Source: G051132615 sp051132615 (GTDB lineage: Bacteria > Pseudomonadota > Gammaproteobacteria > Burkholderiales > Neisseriaceae). Taken from it: a stretch of 64,000 bases of DNA. Shown here in pieces: positions 47,601-56,335 of the stretch (within the stretch, counting starts at the first letter, position 1; each line of letters begins with the position of its first letter). Below the pieces are notes generated by a model. The model was not told the origin of the DNA. It saw only the letters and a program-made list of their open reading frames with translations, and ran no database searches. Made by a program: the position numbers and the translations under genes. Where the stretch lies: NCBI RefSeq assembly GCF_051132615.1, contig NZ_CP152375.1:3038001-3102000 (forward strand), written 5' to 3'.

Positions 47601-49958
47601 CTGAACGTTTTGAGCTTTACGTTGACGCTCATCCAATAAAGACTGTTTATGAGCATCAAATGTTTCTAATACTTCCTCACGCTTACTTAGAATATCTGCT
47701 AAAAACTCTTCCTGATCACCAAACTGGCTTTCAAACTCTTCTAATTGCACCAATAAACGAGATAATTGCTCATCACATTTTTCTGGGTCTTGAGCTAAAG
47801 ATAAAGCACTGGTGATGCTTTGACTAAACAATTGAAATTGTGCGCCAAACTGAGCAACCGACTCATTAGAACCCAATGATTTTCTTTTTAACTGCGCGCG
47901 AGCTTTGCTTTGATTTAATTTGGCATAAACTTCTGAAATGGACTCGACAATTTTGGTTCGTTCAGTTGCATCTTCAATTTGCAACGTCCCCATTAAACTG
48001 GTCAACATATCCAAGTCATTAGCCATATTGTTCATCTGATCAATAGGCTCTTGTAAAATACTCACTGTTTGAGCTGCTTGGGCAGCTTCATCCAATTTTT
48101 GTAGTTGCGTTGTAATCGGTTCAAGTGCTTTATCGCTGGCTAAAAACTTAGCTGTCGCATCGGCAATACGTTCCTGAGCAGCCAAAAGCTCCTCTTCCAT
48201 AGCATCAACTGCGGCAACATCCATATAACGATATTCACGAATAGTCAGCAGCGACCCACGTTGTGTTGTAATATCATTGAGCGCATTGACATATTCTTGA
48301 ATTTGCGCCCAACTGTCTGGCACCAATAAAGAAAGTAATGATTTTTGTTTATTTTTTGCCTGTTCAAGCGCTTGTGCTGACTGAGCCTGAATACTCTCTA
48401 CTTTTTCATATTCGTCTAATACCATTTCTGCGGTAGCAGAAACTTCTCGTAATAAATTAGGTAATTTTTCTACCTGAGGATCATTAATCCAGTGGTAAGC
48501 ATCAAATAGTCGTCTCACACTTTGGCACAACATAGTATAACGTTGTACGGACACGGAAGTGTTATTGATTTCCCGACACAATTCATATAAATCAGAAATA
48601 CCACGAACCAGTTCCAAGTTACCAATGCGCCCAAAAAATCCTGTGCGCGTTGGTTGCCTTGCTGCATATTCATCTGTGAAATAAGGGGTACGCCAAATTT
48701 GCATTGGGTGAATTCGAGTCGGCTCTTCTCCTTCTGAGTGGAAAATAACCATACGCCCATCTTCAAAACGTGCATAGCCATGCCCAAGAATCGGAGACTC
48801 TAGCTCACGAGAAATTACATCATAGCTCAGTAAAACAGATGCACCACTTTCTGGATCATAAAATATATAAAGAACATCCTCACCATTAGGCGAACGATGA
48901 GAACGTTTAAAACGCATATTATGCATAGGGATATCAAATGTTTTATAGTCCCCATTTTGTAAATAATACCCACCAGGGAAAATAATGCCATGATCTTCTG
49001 GTAATTGAATACAAGCCAATCCTAAGGCATCAATTTTGACCACTTTTTGCGTTAATTTATTAAAAACAAGATAACGCCAATTTTGTTCTCTATAGGGTAA
49101 AATTTTTAATAAAACCAAAGAGCCTAGTTGAGCATATTCTATGCGCAAATCAATTAACGCTTGATTCTTATCTTCTAAATTTTCAGCATGAATTTGCTGC
49201 CCGTCTGCTGTATTATTTTCAATTTTAATAGACAAAACACCTTGTTTTTGTTCAACAAACAAGGTGTTTAAAATATTCGTGTACAGTCTTTTACCTGTAT
49301 CAATAATCATTTCACGGGTTGTTGCAACCCATTCAAAATCATAGGGAGCGGGCAATGCAATATCTTGCTCTGCACGATTATCAATATACTTGATATTTTT
49401 ACTGTTGCCATCTGTCGATAAAGTCCAACGGAATACCCTAATATCAGTATGGCGTTCACCAATTTGAAAACTGGCCAGTAATTTATCATTTTGAATCAAT
49501 AGCTGGAGTAATCGAGTATCTTTATAATAGGTATAAAGTTCATTAAAATCGGAAATAAAACGAGGATCATCTAAAAAGCTTCCCTCAATTGGTGCTGGTT
49601 CAGCCTCAAAACCTTCTTCATTTTCAATCAAGCGATATAAAGAAAATACATCTGAAATGCTGGTTTCTTTTTTTAATCCTATGAAAACATTGTAACCGAA
49701 TAGTAAACAGTCGCCCGCCCGCACAATATCTCTGGCAAGACAATTATGTTCAGTACGAATACGAACACGTCCAACGACTTCCATAAAACTATCGCCAAAC
49801 TCGTTAAGCCTTTGATTATTAATATCTTGAGTCAGTTCCTGTAAACGGCCCCCTTGAGATTGCAACCGTTTATTTAATACTTCGTACGCACCACCTTCAG
49901 CAACGGCTTTATCCACAAGTTCTTGTTGTCCAAGGTTTTCGGTAGGGTTTTCCTTCAT
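44640..49958 (-). CDS. Giant AAA protein of the 'DNA repair ATPase' family
   Basis: About 1772 residues. The N-terminal 500 residues look like beta-rich repeats (propeller-like: LVVLKILPYREQNWRYLVFNKLTQKVVKID, EDVLYIFYDPESGASVLLSYD), followed by long coiled coils (about 560-850) and an AAA domain near residues 1280-1600 with Walker A PPGYGKTT and Walker B NVMLYVDDIQH. RefSeq-type annotation calls such proteins 'DNA repair ATPase', but direct evidence for DNA repair is weak; their constant neighbours are flotillin YqiK, YqiJ and PspA, which suggests a membrane-stress function. The start at 49958 follows CAGGAAG; an upstream ATG at 49985 is less suitable. Cotranscription with rhomboid is likely. 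Confidence 0.85.
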   Translation of the reverse strand: MKENPTENLGQQELVDKAVAEGGAYEVLNKRLQSQGGRLQELTQDINNQRLNEFGDSFMEVVGRVRIRTEHNCLARDIVRAGDCLLFGYNVFIGLKKETSISDVFSLYRLIENEEGFEAEPAPIEGSFLDDPRFISDFNELYTYYKDTRLLQLLIQNDKLLASFQIGERHTDIRVFRWTLSTDGNSKNIKYIDNRAEQDIALPAPYDFEWVATTREMIIDTGKRLYTNILNTLFVEQKQGVLSIKIENNTADGQQIHAENLEDKNQALIDLRIEYAQLGSLVLLKILPYREQNWRYLVFNKLTQKVVKIDALGLACIQLPEDHGIIFPGGYYLQNGDYKTFDIPMHNMRFKRSHRSPNGEDVLYIFYDPESGASVLLSYDVISRELESPILGHGYARFEDGRMVIFHSEGEEPTRIHPMQIWRTPYFTDEYAARQPTRTGFFGRIGNLELVRGISDLYELCREINNTSVSVQRYTMLCQSVRRLFDAYHWINDPQVEKLPNLLREVSATAEMVLDEYEKVESIQAQSAQALEQAKNKQKSLLSLLVPDSWAQIQEYVNALNDITTQRGSLLTIREYRYMDVAAVDAMEEELLAAQERIADATAKFLASDKALEPITTQLQKLDEAAQAAQTVSILQEPIDQMNNMANDLDMLTSLMGTLQIEDATERTKIVESISEVYAKLNQSKARAQLKRKSLGSNESVAQFGAQFQLFSQSITSALSLAQDPEKCDEQLSRLLVQLEEFESQFGDQEEFLADILSKREEVLETFDAHKQSLLDERQRKAQNVQDAALRILDTIPRRVERLNTPEEVNAFFASDPLILKLRELSGRLRELHDSMRADDVESRLKTARDQAMRSLRDKSELFEEGGNIIKLGPRHRFSVNTQELDLTLLPRDDQLCVHLTGTDYFEPLKNPEIEQLRDYWQISYESETEQLYRAEYLVTQIIVAAKNKEDGLSLDLLKQQIAQFDVLSKTVRDFATPRYKEGYEKGIHDHDATLILTQLLPLSETAGLLRYAPLARALACIYWQYVSSDEEIKLLWIERAKSGRSIAQLFGRNNGIELLEQEVTENMQQWLKEKQLFALVQEDDVSEASAYLVQVLSADRLEINISKYGKQLHDALQSRLQVEHMWTEFELSLQKLVEYPHLQWQQIDNALRGLCQADESLAVLSDYIPEAIAVFLFNGVLPVRFTETDLRFTVSNLMGTHSRIKEQQMVLSVDDLFKRARYHLHKFIPALRRYQALRQNIIAQEREVMHLDEFKPRPLTSFVRNRLINDVYLPVIGDNLAKQMGTVGENKRTDLMGLLMLISPPGYGKTTLMEYVAHRLGLIFMKINGPSLGHRVHSLDPEQAPDATSKQELEKLNLALEMGNNVMLYVDDIQHTSPEFLQKFISLCDGTRRIEGVWKGKTKTYDMRGRRFCVVMAGNPYTESGEVFKIPDMLANRADIYNLGETLGGMQDAFALSYIENALTSNAILAPLATRDMADVYRFVDKAEGKEVSSNEFSYGYSAAEVNEIVGLLERILLVRDIVSQVNQQYIASAAQSDEYRIEPSFKLQGSYRNMNKMVEKMSAIMNDSELKQLVDDHYQGEAQLLTTGAEENLLKLAQIRGTLTEEEAERWTQIKQDFQRHKALGGSDSDTGTKVVAQLYDLVRSFNEFASFVENKPEVEPQHIPWEEMIQSLEKLAKPLPTPNVAVNVTAEAQPAMTSVLNGIAESLDKSFIPVAALMEKKLDVDLRTQRHIVGLTNGFRQLAKMMGQKQVIDVMNDTSNMNDFYGDKK

Positions 49959-50076
49959 ATTTACGCTTCCTGAAAAGGATGACATAAGTGTTATGTCATC
50001 AATACAGCCAATGAATACAAATGAATAAACAATTTATGATTCATTTATAATGTATATCTTAGATAAAATCTTAAAA

Positions 50077-50112
50077 AGGAGAAAATATCTGTGTAAACAG
50101 CTATTTTCTCCT
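50077..50112 (-). terminator. Intra-operon terminator-like hairpin between flotillin and ATPase genes
   Basis: Eleven-bp stem AGGAGAAAATA / TATTTTCTCCT with a 14-base loop, then TTTTTAAG on the minus strand. It could lower expression of the ATPase-rhomboid pair relative to flotillin. Confidence 0.6.
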
Positions 50113-50125
50113 AAATTTAAGTGGC

Positions 50126-52177
50126 TTACTCTTTAGAATTACTGAATAAATCACCAATATTACCGTTTGAGCCTTTATCACCACCCAATAAACGGGCAAT
50201 TAAGTCTTGTACAACAGGGCTTTTTCCTACAACACCTTCAATACCCTTGCCAATAGACAATGATTTAGCAAATGCGTTGAAGTAGTCACCGCCACCACCA
50301 ACAAGTTCAACTTTCGCTTTAGATAAAGCCGCAGCCAATACTTCTGCTTGCTCTTTAGCGATTTCTTTATTAGCAGAAATAGCAGCAAGTGCTTGATCAA
50401 AGTCTTTTTCAAGCTGCATACGGAATTCTTCATGTGCTCGAGTGTTATCACTTAATGAATTCATGGCAGCAAATTTCTTAGCCAAACCCTCTGATTCAGC
50501 ATTTAATCTGTCTAGTAAGAACTGAGCTTCTGCAACACCCTGTTCTTTGGTGATACGTGCTTTAGTCAAACCTATTTGCTCTTCACCTCGAGCTTGGGCA
50601 GATAGTTTTTCTTGTAACATTTTGGCTTCAGCCAAACCATCTTTTTCTTTAGCATCTGCTTTAGCTTCAATCACACGCGCTTCAGCCAAACCTTTTTCCT
50701 GCTCGCCTTTAGCTTCTGCAATCAGCAACTCAGCTTGAATACGCGCATTGGCCAAACCATCTTTTTCTTTTGCCGCAGCAGTCACTTCTAACACACGCGC
50801 ATCAGCCAAGCCTGGTGCGGCTCTTTCAGCCTCAACACCTTGAGCCATACGAATTTTAGCTTCAGCTTGTTTTGCAGCCGCTTCAAGTTCTGCTTGAGCT
50901 AAGGTATTGATTTCAACTGCTTTATGTTTGGAACGCTCTTCATCAGCTTCAGCTTGTTTAACTTGACGCACCAACTCTTGTTCAGCTTGGGCTTCTGCTT
51001 CAAGAATAGCCACTTGTTTTAAACGTTCAGCTTCTGATACAACACGTACATCTTTAATACGTTCTTCTTCTTGAGCCACTGTTTTTTCTACCACAACACG
51101 TTCACGAATCACATTGGCAATTTCTTTGCGTTCACCTTCTAACGCTTTTTCTTTATCTATGCGTTGTAATTCAACTTCACGTTCACGAGCAACCACTTCC
51201 AATTCTTTAGCACGCGTTACTTTTTCTATCTCAACCACAACCGCACGTTGGCGATTTTGCTCTGCTACTTCTACTTCACGTTGTTGATTTTGCGTGCGCA
51301 CATCAATTTGCTCTTGTGTGGCAATACGAGCTTCTTCTGCTTTTAGTCTTTGTTGTTCAACAACCATTTGCGTTTCAGCTTCTTCACGTGCTTGAGTACT
51401 TTCAATTTCACGTTTTTGTTGTGCCTCTGCTGTTGCTTGTTGACGCTCTAAAGCTAAAGAAGCTTCTTTTGCTTCTACGTCTTTTTTCTGTATTGCTAAT
51501 TCAGCGTTACGGTTTAATTCATTGGTTGCCACACTTTCACGTGCAGTAAGCTCTGTAATTTTACGAATACCCTCAGCATCTTGAATTTTGTTTTTATCCA
51601 ATAATTCCATCGGTGTTTGTTCTAAATAATCAATGGCCACATCTTCAAGTGCATAACCATTTAAATCTTCACCAATAATTTGCACAATACGGTCACGGAA
51701 ATTTTGGCGCTCATCAAATAATTGCTCAAAATTAAACTGTTTACCCACTGTTTTCAATGCTTCTGAAAATTTAGCATTAAACAATTCATCCATGGCATTA
51801 TGATCGGATGCACGATTTACCCCAATAGATTTGGCTACTTTTAACACATCTTCGCGTGTTTCATTCACTCTAAGATAAAAAGCAACTGTAATATCAGCAC
51901 GTAAGTTATCTTTACAAATAAGCCCGTCTTTACCTCGACGATCCACTTGTAAAGTCACCAAAGAAATTTTCATAAACTCTTTGATATGAATCACTGGGAA
52001 CACAAAAGAACCAGTAAAGGTTACTTTTGGTTGACTTAAAAATAAACCATTTTTAATCAATGCGGTGCCCTGAGGTACTTTGGTATAAAACATTTTGAGT
52101 AAAGCCAAACTACCCAATAAAATTACAACAACAGCCCCAACACAAACGACAACAAAAATAATTGACTCTACTCTCAT
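50126..52177 (-). CDS. yqiK: Flotillin-like SPFH protein
   Basis: A 683-residue membrane-anchored protein. One transmembrane helix (residues 5-29, IIFVVVCVGAVVVILLGSLA) is followed by the SPFH/band 7 domain (about 35-230, with KISLVTLQVDRRGKDGL and VAIDYLEQTP). A very long Ala/Glu/Lys/Arg-rich coiled coil covers about 235-560, with repeats such as GLAEARVIEAKADAKEKDG. The C-terminus is Gly-rich. Flotillins form rings that scaffold membrane microdomains; YqiK is the E. coli member. It is encoded between YqiJ and the giant ATPase in a conserved order. Confidence 0.92.
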   Translation of the reverse strand: MRVESIIFVVVCVGAVVVILLGSLALLKMFYTKVPQGTALIKNGLFLSQPKVTFTGSFVFPVIHIKEFMKISLVTLQVDRRGKDGLICKDNLRADITVAFYLRVNETREDVLKVAKSIGVNRASDHNAMDELFNAKFSEALKTVGKQFNFEQLFDERQNFRDRIVQIIGEDLNGYALEDVAIDYLEQTPMELLDKNKIQDAEGIRKITELTARESVATNELNRNAELAIQKKDVEAKEASLALERQQATAEAQQKREIESTQAREEAETQMVVEQQRLKAEEARIATQEQIDVRTQNQQREVEVAEQNRQRAVVVEIEKVTRAKELEVVAREREVELQRIDKEKALEGERKEIANVIRERVVVEKTVAQEEERIKDVRVVSEAERLKQVAILEAEAQAEQELVRQVKQAEADEERSKHKAVEINTLAQAELEAAAKQAEAKIRMAQGVEAERAAPGLADARVLEVTAAAKEKDGLANARIQAELLIAEAKGEQEKGLAEARVIEAKADAKEKDGLAEAKMLQEKLSAQARGEEQIGLTKARITKEQGVAEAQFLLDRLNAESEGLAKKFAAMNSLSDNTRAHEEFRMQLEKDFDQALAAISANKEIAKEQAEVLAAALSKAKVELVGGGGDYFNAFAKSLSIGKGIEGVVGKSPVVQDLIARLLGGDKGSNGNIGDLFSNSKE

Positions 52178-52228
52178 GAAAACTCCCTTAAATTACAAAA
52201 CAATAGTTCTATTAATAGCAAATATAAC

Positions 52229-52855
52229 CTATATACCATTAAACTCATCTTCGCTAATCACATGATAAGCTTGTATATCATCTAAAAACTCTAATAAAAC
52301 GACCTTATCTCCTTGCTTAAACCCTTGAGATTCCTCCGCACGTATTTTAAGAATCAAGCCAGCACCGCCATCATCCATAATAGCCTCGCCATACTTCATA
52401 TTTACACTAGAACTACGAACCGTTACAACCCGCCCAATAAAATGTTTATTGCTAGGTGCTTCCTGACTTTTAAGACTAAACCGCAAAGGGCGACAAACCA
52501 ATGCTGTGAAATAGACAGCAACTATCAAAGCAACAATAAAAACCACTATGCCTAAAGGGTAATAAATAATTGCCAAACCGACACGATTAAGTATCCAACT
52601 TTGCAATAAAAAAGAAGTCATCCACCCAAAAAGCGATAAACATGAAACCACAATGGTTATGGGTACGCCACCTAGCCCAAAGCGGGATAAAAACCCAACC
52701 GCCTCACCAACTGTAATATCGCCATCTACATCCACATCTGCATCAAATCCAAACAAGCCAAATGCCGTAAATAACCAAAGGATAAGACTTATACAGAAAA
52801 AAATACTAAAAATAATTGTTGGAAAAGATAATGCACTGTTTAAAAATTCTGTCAT
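52229..52855 (-). CDS. yqiJ: YqiJ family membrane protein with OB-fold
   Basis: A 208-residue protein with about three transmembrane helices (residues 10-33, 55-80, 95-118) and a C-terminal OB-fold of NfeD type (IGRVVTVRSSSVNMKYGEAIMDDGGAGLILKIRAE, KQGDKVVLLEFLDD). YqiJ and NfeD proteins pair with flotillins in microdomain complexes; here it lies 51 bases upstream of the flotillin gene. The acidic first loop DADVDVDGDITVGE is typical of YqiJ. Same operon as pspA and yqiK. Confidence 0.9.
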   Translation of the reverse strand: MTEFLNSALSFPTIIFSIFFCISLILWLFTAFGLFGFDADVDVDGDITVGEAVGFLSRFGLGGVPITIVVSCLSLFGWMTSFLLQSWILNRVGLAIIYYPLGIVVFIVALIVAVYFTALVCRPLRFSLKSQEAPSNKHFIGRVVTVRSSSVNMKYGEAIMDDGGAGLILKIRAEESQGFKQGDKVVLLEFLDDIQAYHVISEDEFNGI

Positions 52856-52968
52856 AAGTCTACTCCTAAATTTAAAAAGGATAAGGCCGTATCAAGATGA
52901 GATGAACGGTCATCCTTTTCCTAAACTATAGGGCGGCCTAAAGGCTATTTATTTTTAATATTTTTACA

Positions 52969-53670
52969 CTACTCATCAGCAGTTTTTTTATTCTTCAGCC
53001 TTGCCAAAACACTGTCTGCACTATAAGCATCAGGAATGATACCTGCATCACGCAATTTATGCTCAAGCTGTGCATCAGCGTCTTCTAAATTTGCCAACTC
53101 ATTCGATGCTTCCATTTTGGCTGCACGTTCAGCCTGCTGTTTTTTAATTCGTTCTAGGGATTCCAAAGCAGTATGCATTCTTGCTTGAGACCCTCCGTAG
53201 CTTTTTGACACAGCCATTTGTGCTTTTTGTACATTTTCTGTTGCACGTACAGTATCAGCTTGTTGTTTCATACGCTTAATATGTGCTTCTGTTTGAATAA
53301 CCGCTTTACGCAATTGCTCCACGCTGGTTGCATAACTATTTGTTTGCGACTCAGATTCTGCCAATAGCCCTTCTAAATTGGCAATTTTACCAGCAACTTC
53401 TTTTGCCAAGTCCTCATTGTCAGCGTCTAAAGCTTGTAAAGTATATCGCTCATACTCAGCAATTTTGTCTTGATATTTTTTTACTTCAACAGCCGCTAAT
53501 TTTTGCTTAGCCATAATTTCTGCAAGTGCTTCTTTTGAGCGACGCAATTCAGCATCTGCATCACGAATTTCTTGGTCAAGGATACGTAAAGCCTGACTGT
53601 CAAGAAGCGTCTCTCCTACTTCATGAGCGCCTCCGCGTAAAGCAGTTACCATTTTATTCCAGATACTCAT
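52969..53670 (-). CDS. PspA/IM30 family protein
   Basis: A 233-residue ESCRT-III-like coiled-coil protein. It has the PspA/Vipp1 signature MSIWNKMVTALRGGAHEVGETLLDSQALRILDQEIRDADAELRRSKEALAEIMAKQK and continuous helices to about residue 190. PspA-type proteins bind stressed inner membrane and preserve its integrity. It is the YjfJ-type member, next to yjfI (11-base gap), rather than the sigma-54-dependent pspA of the E. coli psp operon. The start follows GGAGAGAAAA. No PspF or PspBC genes are present here. Confidence 0.9.
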   Translation of the reverse strand: MSIWNKMVTALRGGAHEVGETLLDSQALRILDQEIRDADAELRRSKEALAEIMAKQKLAAVEVKKYQDKIAEYERYTLQALDADNEDLAKEVAGKIANLEGLLAESESQTNSYATSVEQLRKAVIQTEAHIKRMKQQADTVRATENVQKAQMAVSKSYGGSQARMHTALESLERIKKQQAERAAKMEASNELANLEDADAQLEHKLRDAGIIPDAYSADSVLARLKNKKTADE

Positions 53671-53681
53671 TTTTCTCTCCT

Positions 53682-54314
53682 TTAGCCCAAATCAGAAAAC
53701 TCTTTAAGGTGGCTGGCATATGCTTCTGTTGCCTTAATAATGTTATCTGCTAATGTTTCAATTTCTACGACAATATTCTCTAATAATGATGCAGCACCTA
53801 AAGCGCCGAACATAATATAATAACTTAAACCTTCTACAGGCGCCTCTAATGCAATGCTTGATAATGGAAATAACTTATGAGTTCTTAACACAGCATCATT
53901 AAATTTAACCACGTCTTTAACTTCATTTTCTTTCCACAAAGTTCCTTCAACAACAATTTGTGCTCCAGAAACAGCAATAAATAAAGGTAACTCACCATAA
54001 TCATGCATCACAACATATAAAATAGGGTCAGTACATTCAAGCAATTGAACCGTCGCTCTTTTTTCCCTAAATAATGGTGCGCTTAATAATGCTGCATACA
54101 ATGAGCTGGCCGTCCAATTTTGTGATGTTTGCATTGAATTCTCCTCTTGCTTTATTAATTCTTCGTCAATACTGGATTGACGTAACTGATGCTCAATACT
54201 ACTCAAGGTATTTGCATGTTTCGGCAAAATCCAAATTTCTTTTTTAATCAAGCCTTGCTCACGTAAACGTTGACGATAAAGGCGTTGATAATATGCAGAT
54301 GATTTTCTTTCCAT
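53682..54314 (-). CDS. yjfI: YjfI (DUF2170) family protein with RHH-like N-terminus
   Basis: A 210-residue cytoplasmic protein. The C-terminal part (about 65-205) is DUF2170: VMHDYGELPLFIAVSGAQIVVEGTLW, FNDAVLRTHKLFPLSSIALE and FGALGAASLLENIVVEIETLADNIIKATEAY. The first 45 residues, MERKSSAYYQRLYRQRLREQ then GLIKKEIWILP, resemble a ribbon-helix-helix DNA-binding head as found in MazE-type antitoxins (Y..RLR..GL..V.IWVP). This suggests that it is a DNA-binding regulator of its own operon. It is the first gene of the yjfI-pspA-yqiJ-yqiK-ATPase-rhomboid cluster, and a large inverted repeat lies directly upstream. The RHH call is by eye. Confidence 0.85.
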   Translation of the reverse strand: MERKSSAYYQRLYRQRLREQGLIKKEIWILPKHANTLSSIEHQLRQSSIDEELIKQEENSMQTSQNWTASSLYAALLSAPLFREKRATVQLLECTDPILYVVMHDYGELPLFIAVSGAQIVVEGTLWKENEVKDVVKFNDAVLRTHKLFPLSSIALEAPVEGLSYYIMFGALGAASLLENIVVEIETLADNIIKATEAYASHLKEFSDLG

Positions 54315-54328
54315 GACGTTATTTTATC

Positions 54329-54377
54329 AAAAAATCATCACATGTCAAACAAAATTTGTTACATGTAATGATTTTTT
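54329..54377. promoter_or_regulatory. Large inverted repeat upstream of yjfI
   Basis: Arms 54329-54345 (AAAAAATCATCACATGT) and 54361-54377 (ACATGTAATGATTTTTT) are complementary at 16 of 17 positions, with 15 bases between. It sits 15 bases before the yjfI start, between yjfI and the divergent pirin gene. Each arm carries ACATGT. It is a candidate operator for the RHH-like head of YjfI. Confidence 0.55.
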
Positions 54378-54545
54378 CTCTCCTGTAATAAATAAACAAC
54401 ACATAACCTAAAAATAATGATAAAAATAAGGTTACCCTTATAAATTTTTCTATTTTTAAGTGCTAAAAATAATGAATGATCAATTTTATCAAAAAAAACA
54501 CTATTTACTGTTACACTTTAATAATAATTTCACCAACACTAAAAA

Positions 54546-55451
54546 ATGATGAAAATGGCTTATCAAGAAAAAATCAATTTACGTACAACTACTTTGGGTG
54601 AAGGTTTCACTATTAAGCGAGCCTTACCAAATAAAAAACAACGCATGATTGGTGCGTGGTGTTTCTTAGATCATGCAGGCCCCATTTCATTTCAACCTGG
54701 CCAAGCGATGCATGTTGGTCCACACCCTCATATTGGCTTACAAACATTTACATGGATGATTCAAGGCGAAGTCTTACATCAAGACAGTTTGGGTTATGAA
54801 CAAATCATCAGTCCGGGCCAAGTTAATCTTATGACCGCGGGAAATGGTATTACTCATGCAGAAAACACCCTAGATGAACAAAGTGGTGTATTACATCTGG
54901 CACAATTATGGATTGCCTTACCTGAAAAACAACGGCAAATGCCGCCTAAATTTGAGCACTACACTCATTTGCCTATTATCCAACAAAATGGCTTTACCAT
55001 CACTTTATTGGTTGGTTCTTTACTGAAAAAAATATCTCCTGTTCATGTTTATACACCATTAATAGCAGCGGATCTGATGTGTACAGAAGAATCCGTTTTC
55101 AATTTTCCTTTAAACCCTAATTTTGAATATGGTGTGCTTATTTTGGCAGGAGAAGCGACAATTGATGGGGAATTATTTTCTAAAGAACATCTGCTATATC
55201 TTAGCACAGGTCATCAACATATCCATTTACAGGCAAAAAATGCAAGAGTACTGATCATTGGTGGCGAACCATTTACAGAAGATAGGATTATCTGGTGGAA
55301 TTTTGTGGCACCCACTCAAGCAGAAATTGAGACAGCAGTACATCAGTGGAAAACTGGGCAACATTTCCAAACTGTACCCAATGCACAAGGTCAACCTTTA
55401 CCCGTTCCTGAATTAGCAGGTATTAAATTAAAATCGAATTTGAACCATTAA
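54546..55451 (+). CDS. Pirin family protein
   Basis: A 301-residue bicupin of the true pirin branch. The N-terminal cupin has the metal ligands in HVGPHPHIGLQTFTWMIQGEVLHQDSLG and MTAGNGITHAENT; the C-terminal part closes with VLILAGEATIDGE, ARVLIIGGEPF and the pirin-typical DRIIWWNFVAPT. It is clearly different from the YhhW-like pirin at 42255-42974. No clear ribosome binding site is seen before the first ATG; the ATG three codons on is an alternative. It is divergent from yjfI. Pirin proteins bind iron and have been linked to redox-sensing and quercetinase activity. Confidence 0.9.
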   Translation: MMKMAYQEKINLRTTTLGEGFTIKRALPNKKQRMIGAWCFLDHAGPISFQPGQAMHVGPHPHIGLQTFTWMIQGEVLHQDSLGYEQIISPGQVNLMTAGNGITHAENTLDEQSGVLHLAQLWIALPEKQRQMPPKFEHYTHLPIIQQNGFTITLLVGSLLKKISPVHVYTPLIAADLMCTEESVFNFPLNPNFEYGVLILAGEATIDGELFSKEHLLYLSTGHQHIHLQAKNARVLIIGGEPFTEDRIIWWNFVAPTQAEIETAVHQWKTGQHFQTVPNAQGQPLPVPELAGIKLKSNLNH

Positions 55452-55455
55452 AGTG

Positions 55456-55487
55456 AAAGAAGAGAGTACAAATAGACTCTCTTCTTT
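55456..55487. terminator. Bidirectional terminator between pirin and cysteine-repeat genes
   Basis: Perfect 12-bp stem AAAGAAGAGAGT / ACTCTCTTCTTT with an eight-base loop, between two convergent genes; short T-runs follow. Confidence 0.8.
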
Positions 55488-55493
55488 ATCATT

Positions 55494-56063
55494 TTACTTT
55501 CCTCTACCAACTTCAGAAACACACAAAGCCTTCATCTTGATATCATATATCGCATCGCATGTACCTTTTCCTTGTTTAGCAAAACAAAATACTTTTTGAT
55601 CCAAATCCTCAATTAAATCACAACGCTCTTCTTTTTCTACATCTATTTGACATTGAACTTTTAAATCGTTATCTCGTATTGATGAACAACGCCCTTTCCC
55701 TTGTGTAGCATAACAATATGCTCGTTTATCAGAATCTCGAATTGAAATACATTTACCTTTCCCTTGCTCTGCATTACATTGCGCTTTTAAATCACTATCA
55801 CGTATATAGGAACAAGAACCATTTCCTTGTGTTGCATTGCAATATTTTCTTTTATCTTGATTTAGAATAGAAGAGCAACTTCCTTTTCCTTGCTCTGCAT
55901 TACATTGGCCTCTTAAATCATTACTGCGAATTGCGGCACAACTTCCTTTATTTTGCTTAGCATAACAATATGCTCTTTGATCTTTGCTTTGAATAGAACC
56001 ACAATTTGCACTCACATAAGTGCTAATAAGAGTAAAAAATAAAACAATAAACAACTTTTTCAT
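55494..56063 (-). CDS. Secreted cysteine-repeat protein, paralogue of the one at 41554
   Basis: A 189-residue exported protein: signal peptide to residue 19 (LFFTLISTYVSA) and then about eight 21-residue units of the same C-x-x-I-x-x-x-D-x-[KR]-x-x-C-x-A-x-x-G-x-G pattern (for example CSYIRDSDLKAQC, CISIRDSDKRAYC). Unlike the paralogue, units have diverged in DNA, so this copy is older or faster evolving; units seven and eight are the most degenerate (CDLIEDLDQKVFC, CDAIYDIKMKALC). Two Cys per unit suggest stacked disulfides in an exported solenoid. It lies next to a pirin gene, as does the paralogue. Function unknown. Confidence 0.85.
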   Translation of the reverse strand: MKKLFIVLFFTLISTYVSANCGSIQSKDQRAYCYAKQNKGSCAAIRSNDLRGQCNAEQGKGSCSSILNQDKRKYCNATQGNGSCSYIRDSDLKAQCNAEQGKGKCISIRDSDKRAYCYATQGKGRCSSIRDNDLKVQCQIDVEKEERCDLIEDLDQKVFCFAKQGKGTCDAIYDIKMKALCVSEVGRGK

Positions 56064-56335
56064 TACTTAAATGACCTTCATAAATAAATAATGGTGCCCA
56101 TAGTAATACTATATATTCCGTTTGTATAGATATTAATCAACATATGCTTACTTACTGCTATTCAACCAAAGTGATTAACGGTACAATGGTATAAAGTTTT
56201 CATTTTAGCTGAAGTATATTTTTTAAAACTTAAGTTACTTAAAAAAATAAAAATTTAATCATAATCAACATACCTAATTTTAACGTTTAAAATTTAGTTA
56301 TCTACTATCTGGCTATATTAAGGGGCGACACCATT

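Noticed and set aside
47414..47815. 133-residue open frame opposite the giant ATPase
   Set aside because: Antisense to coiled-coil sequence, no ribosome binding site and no domain.
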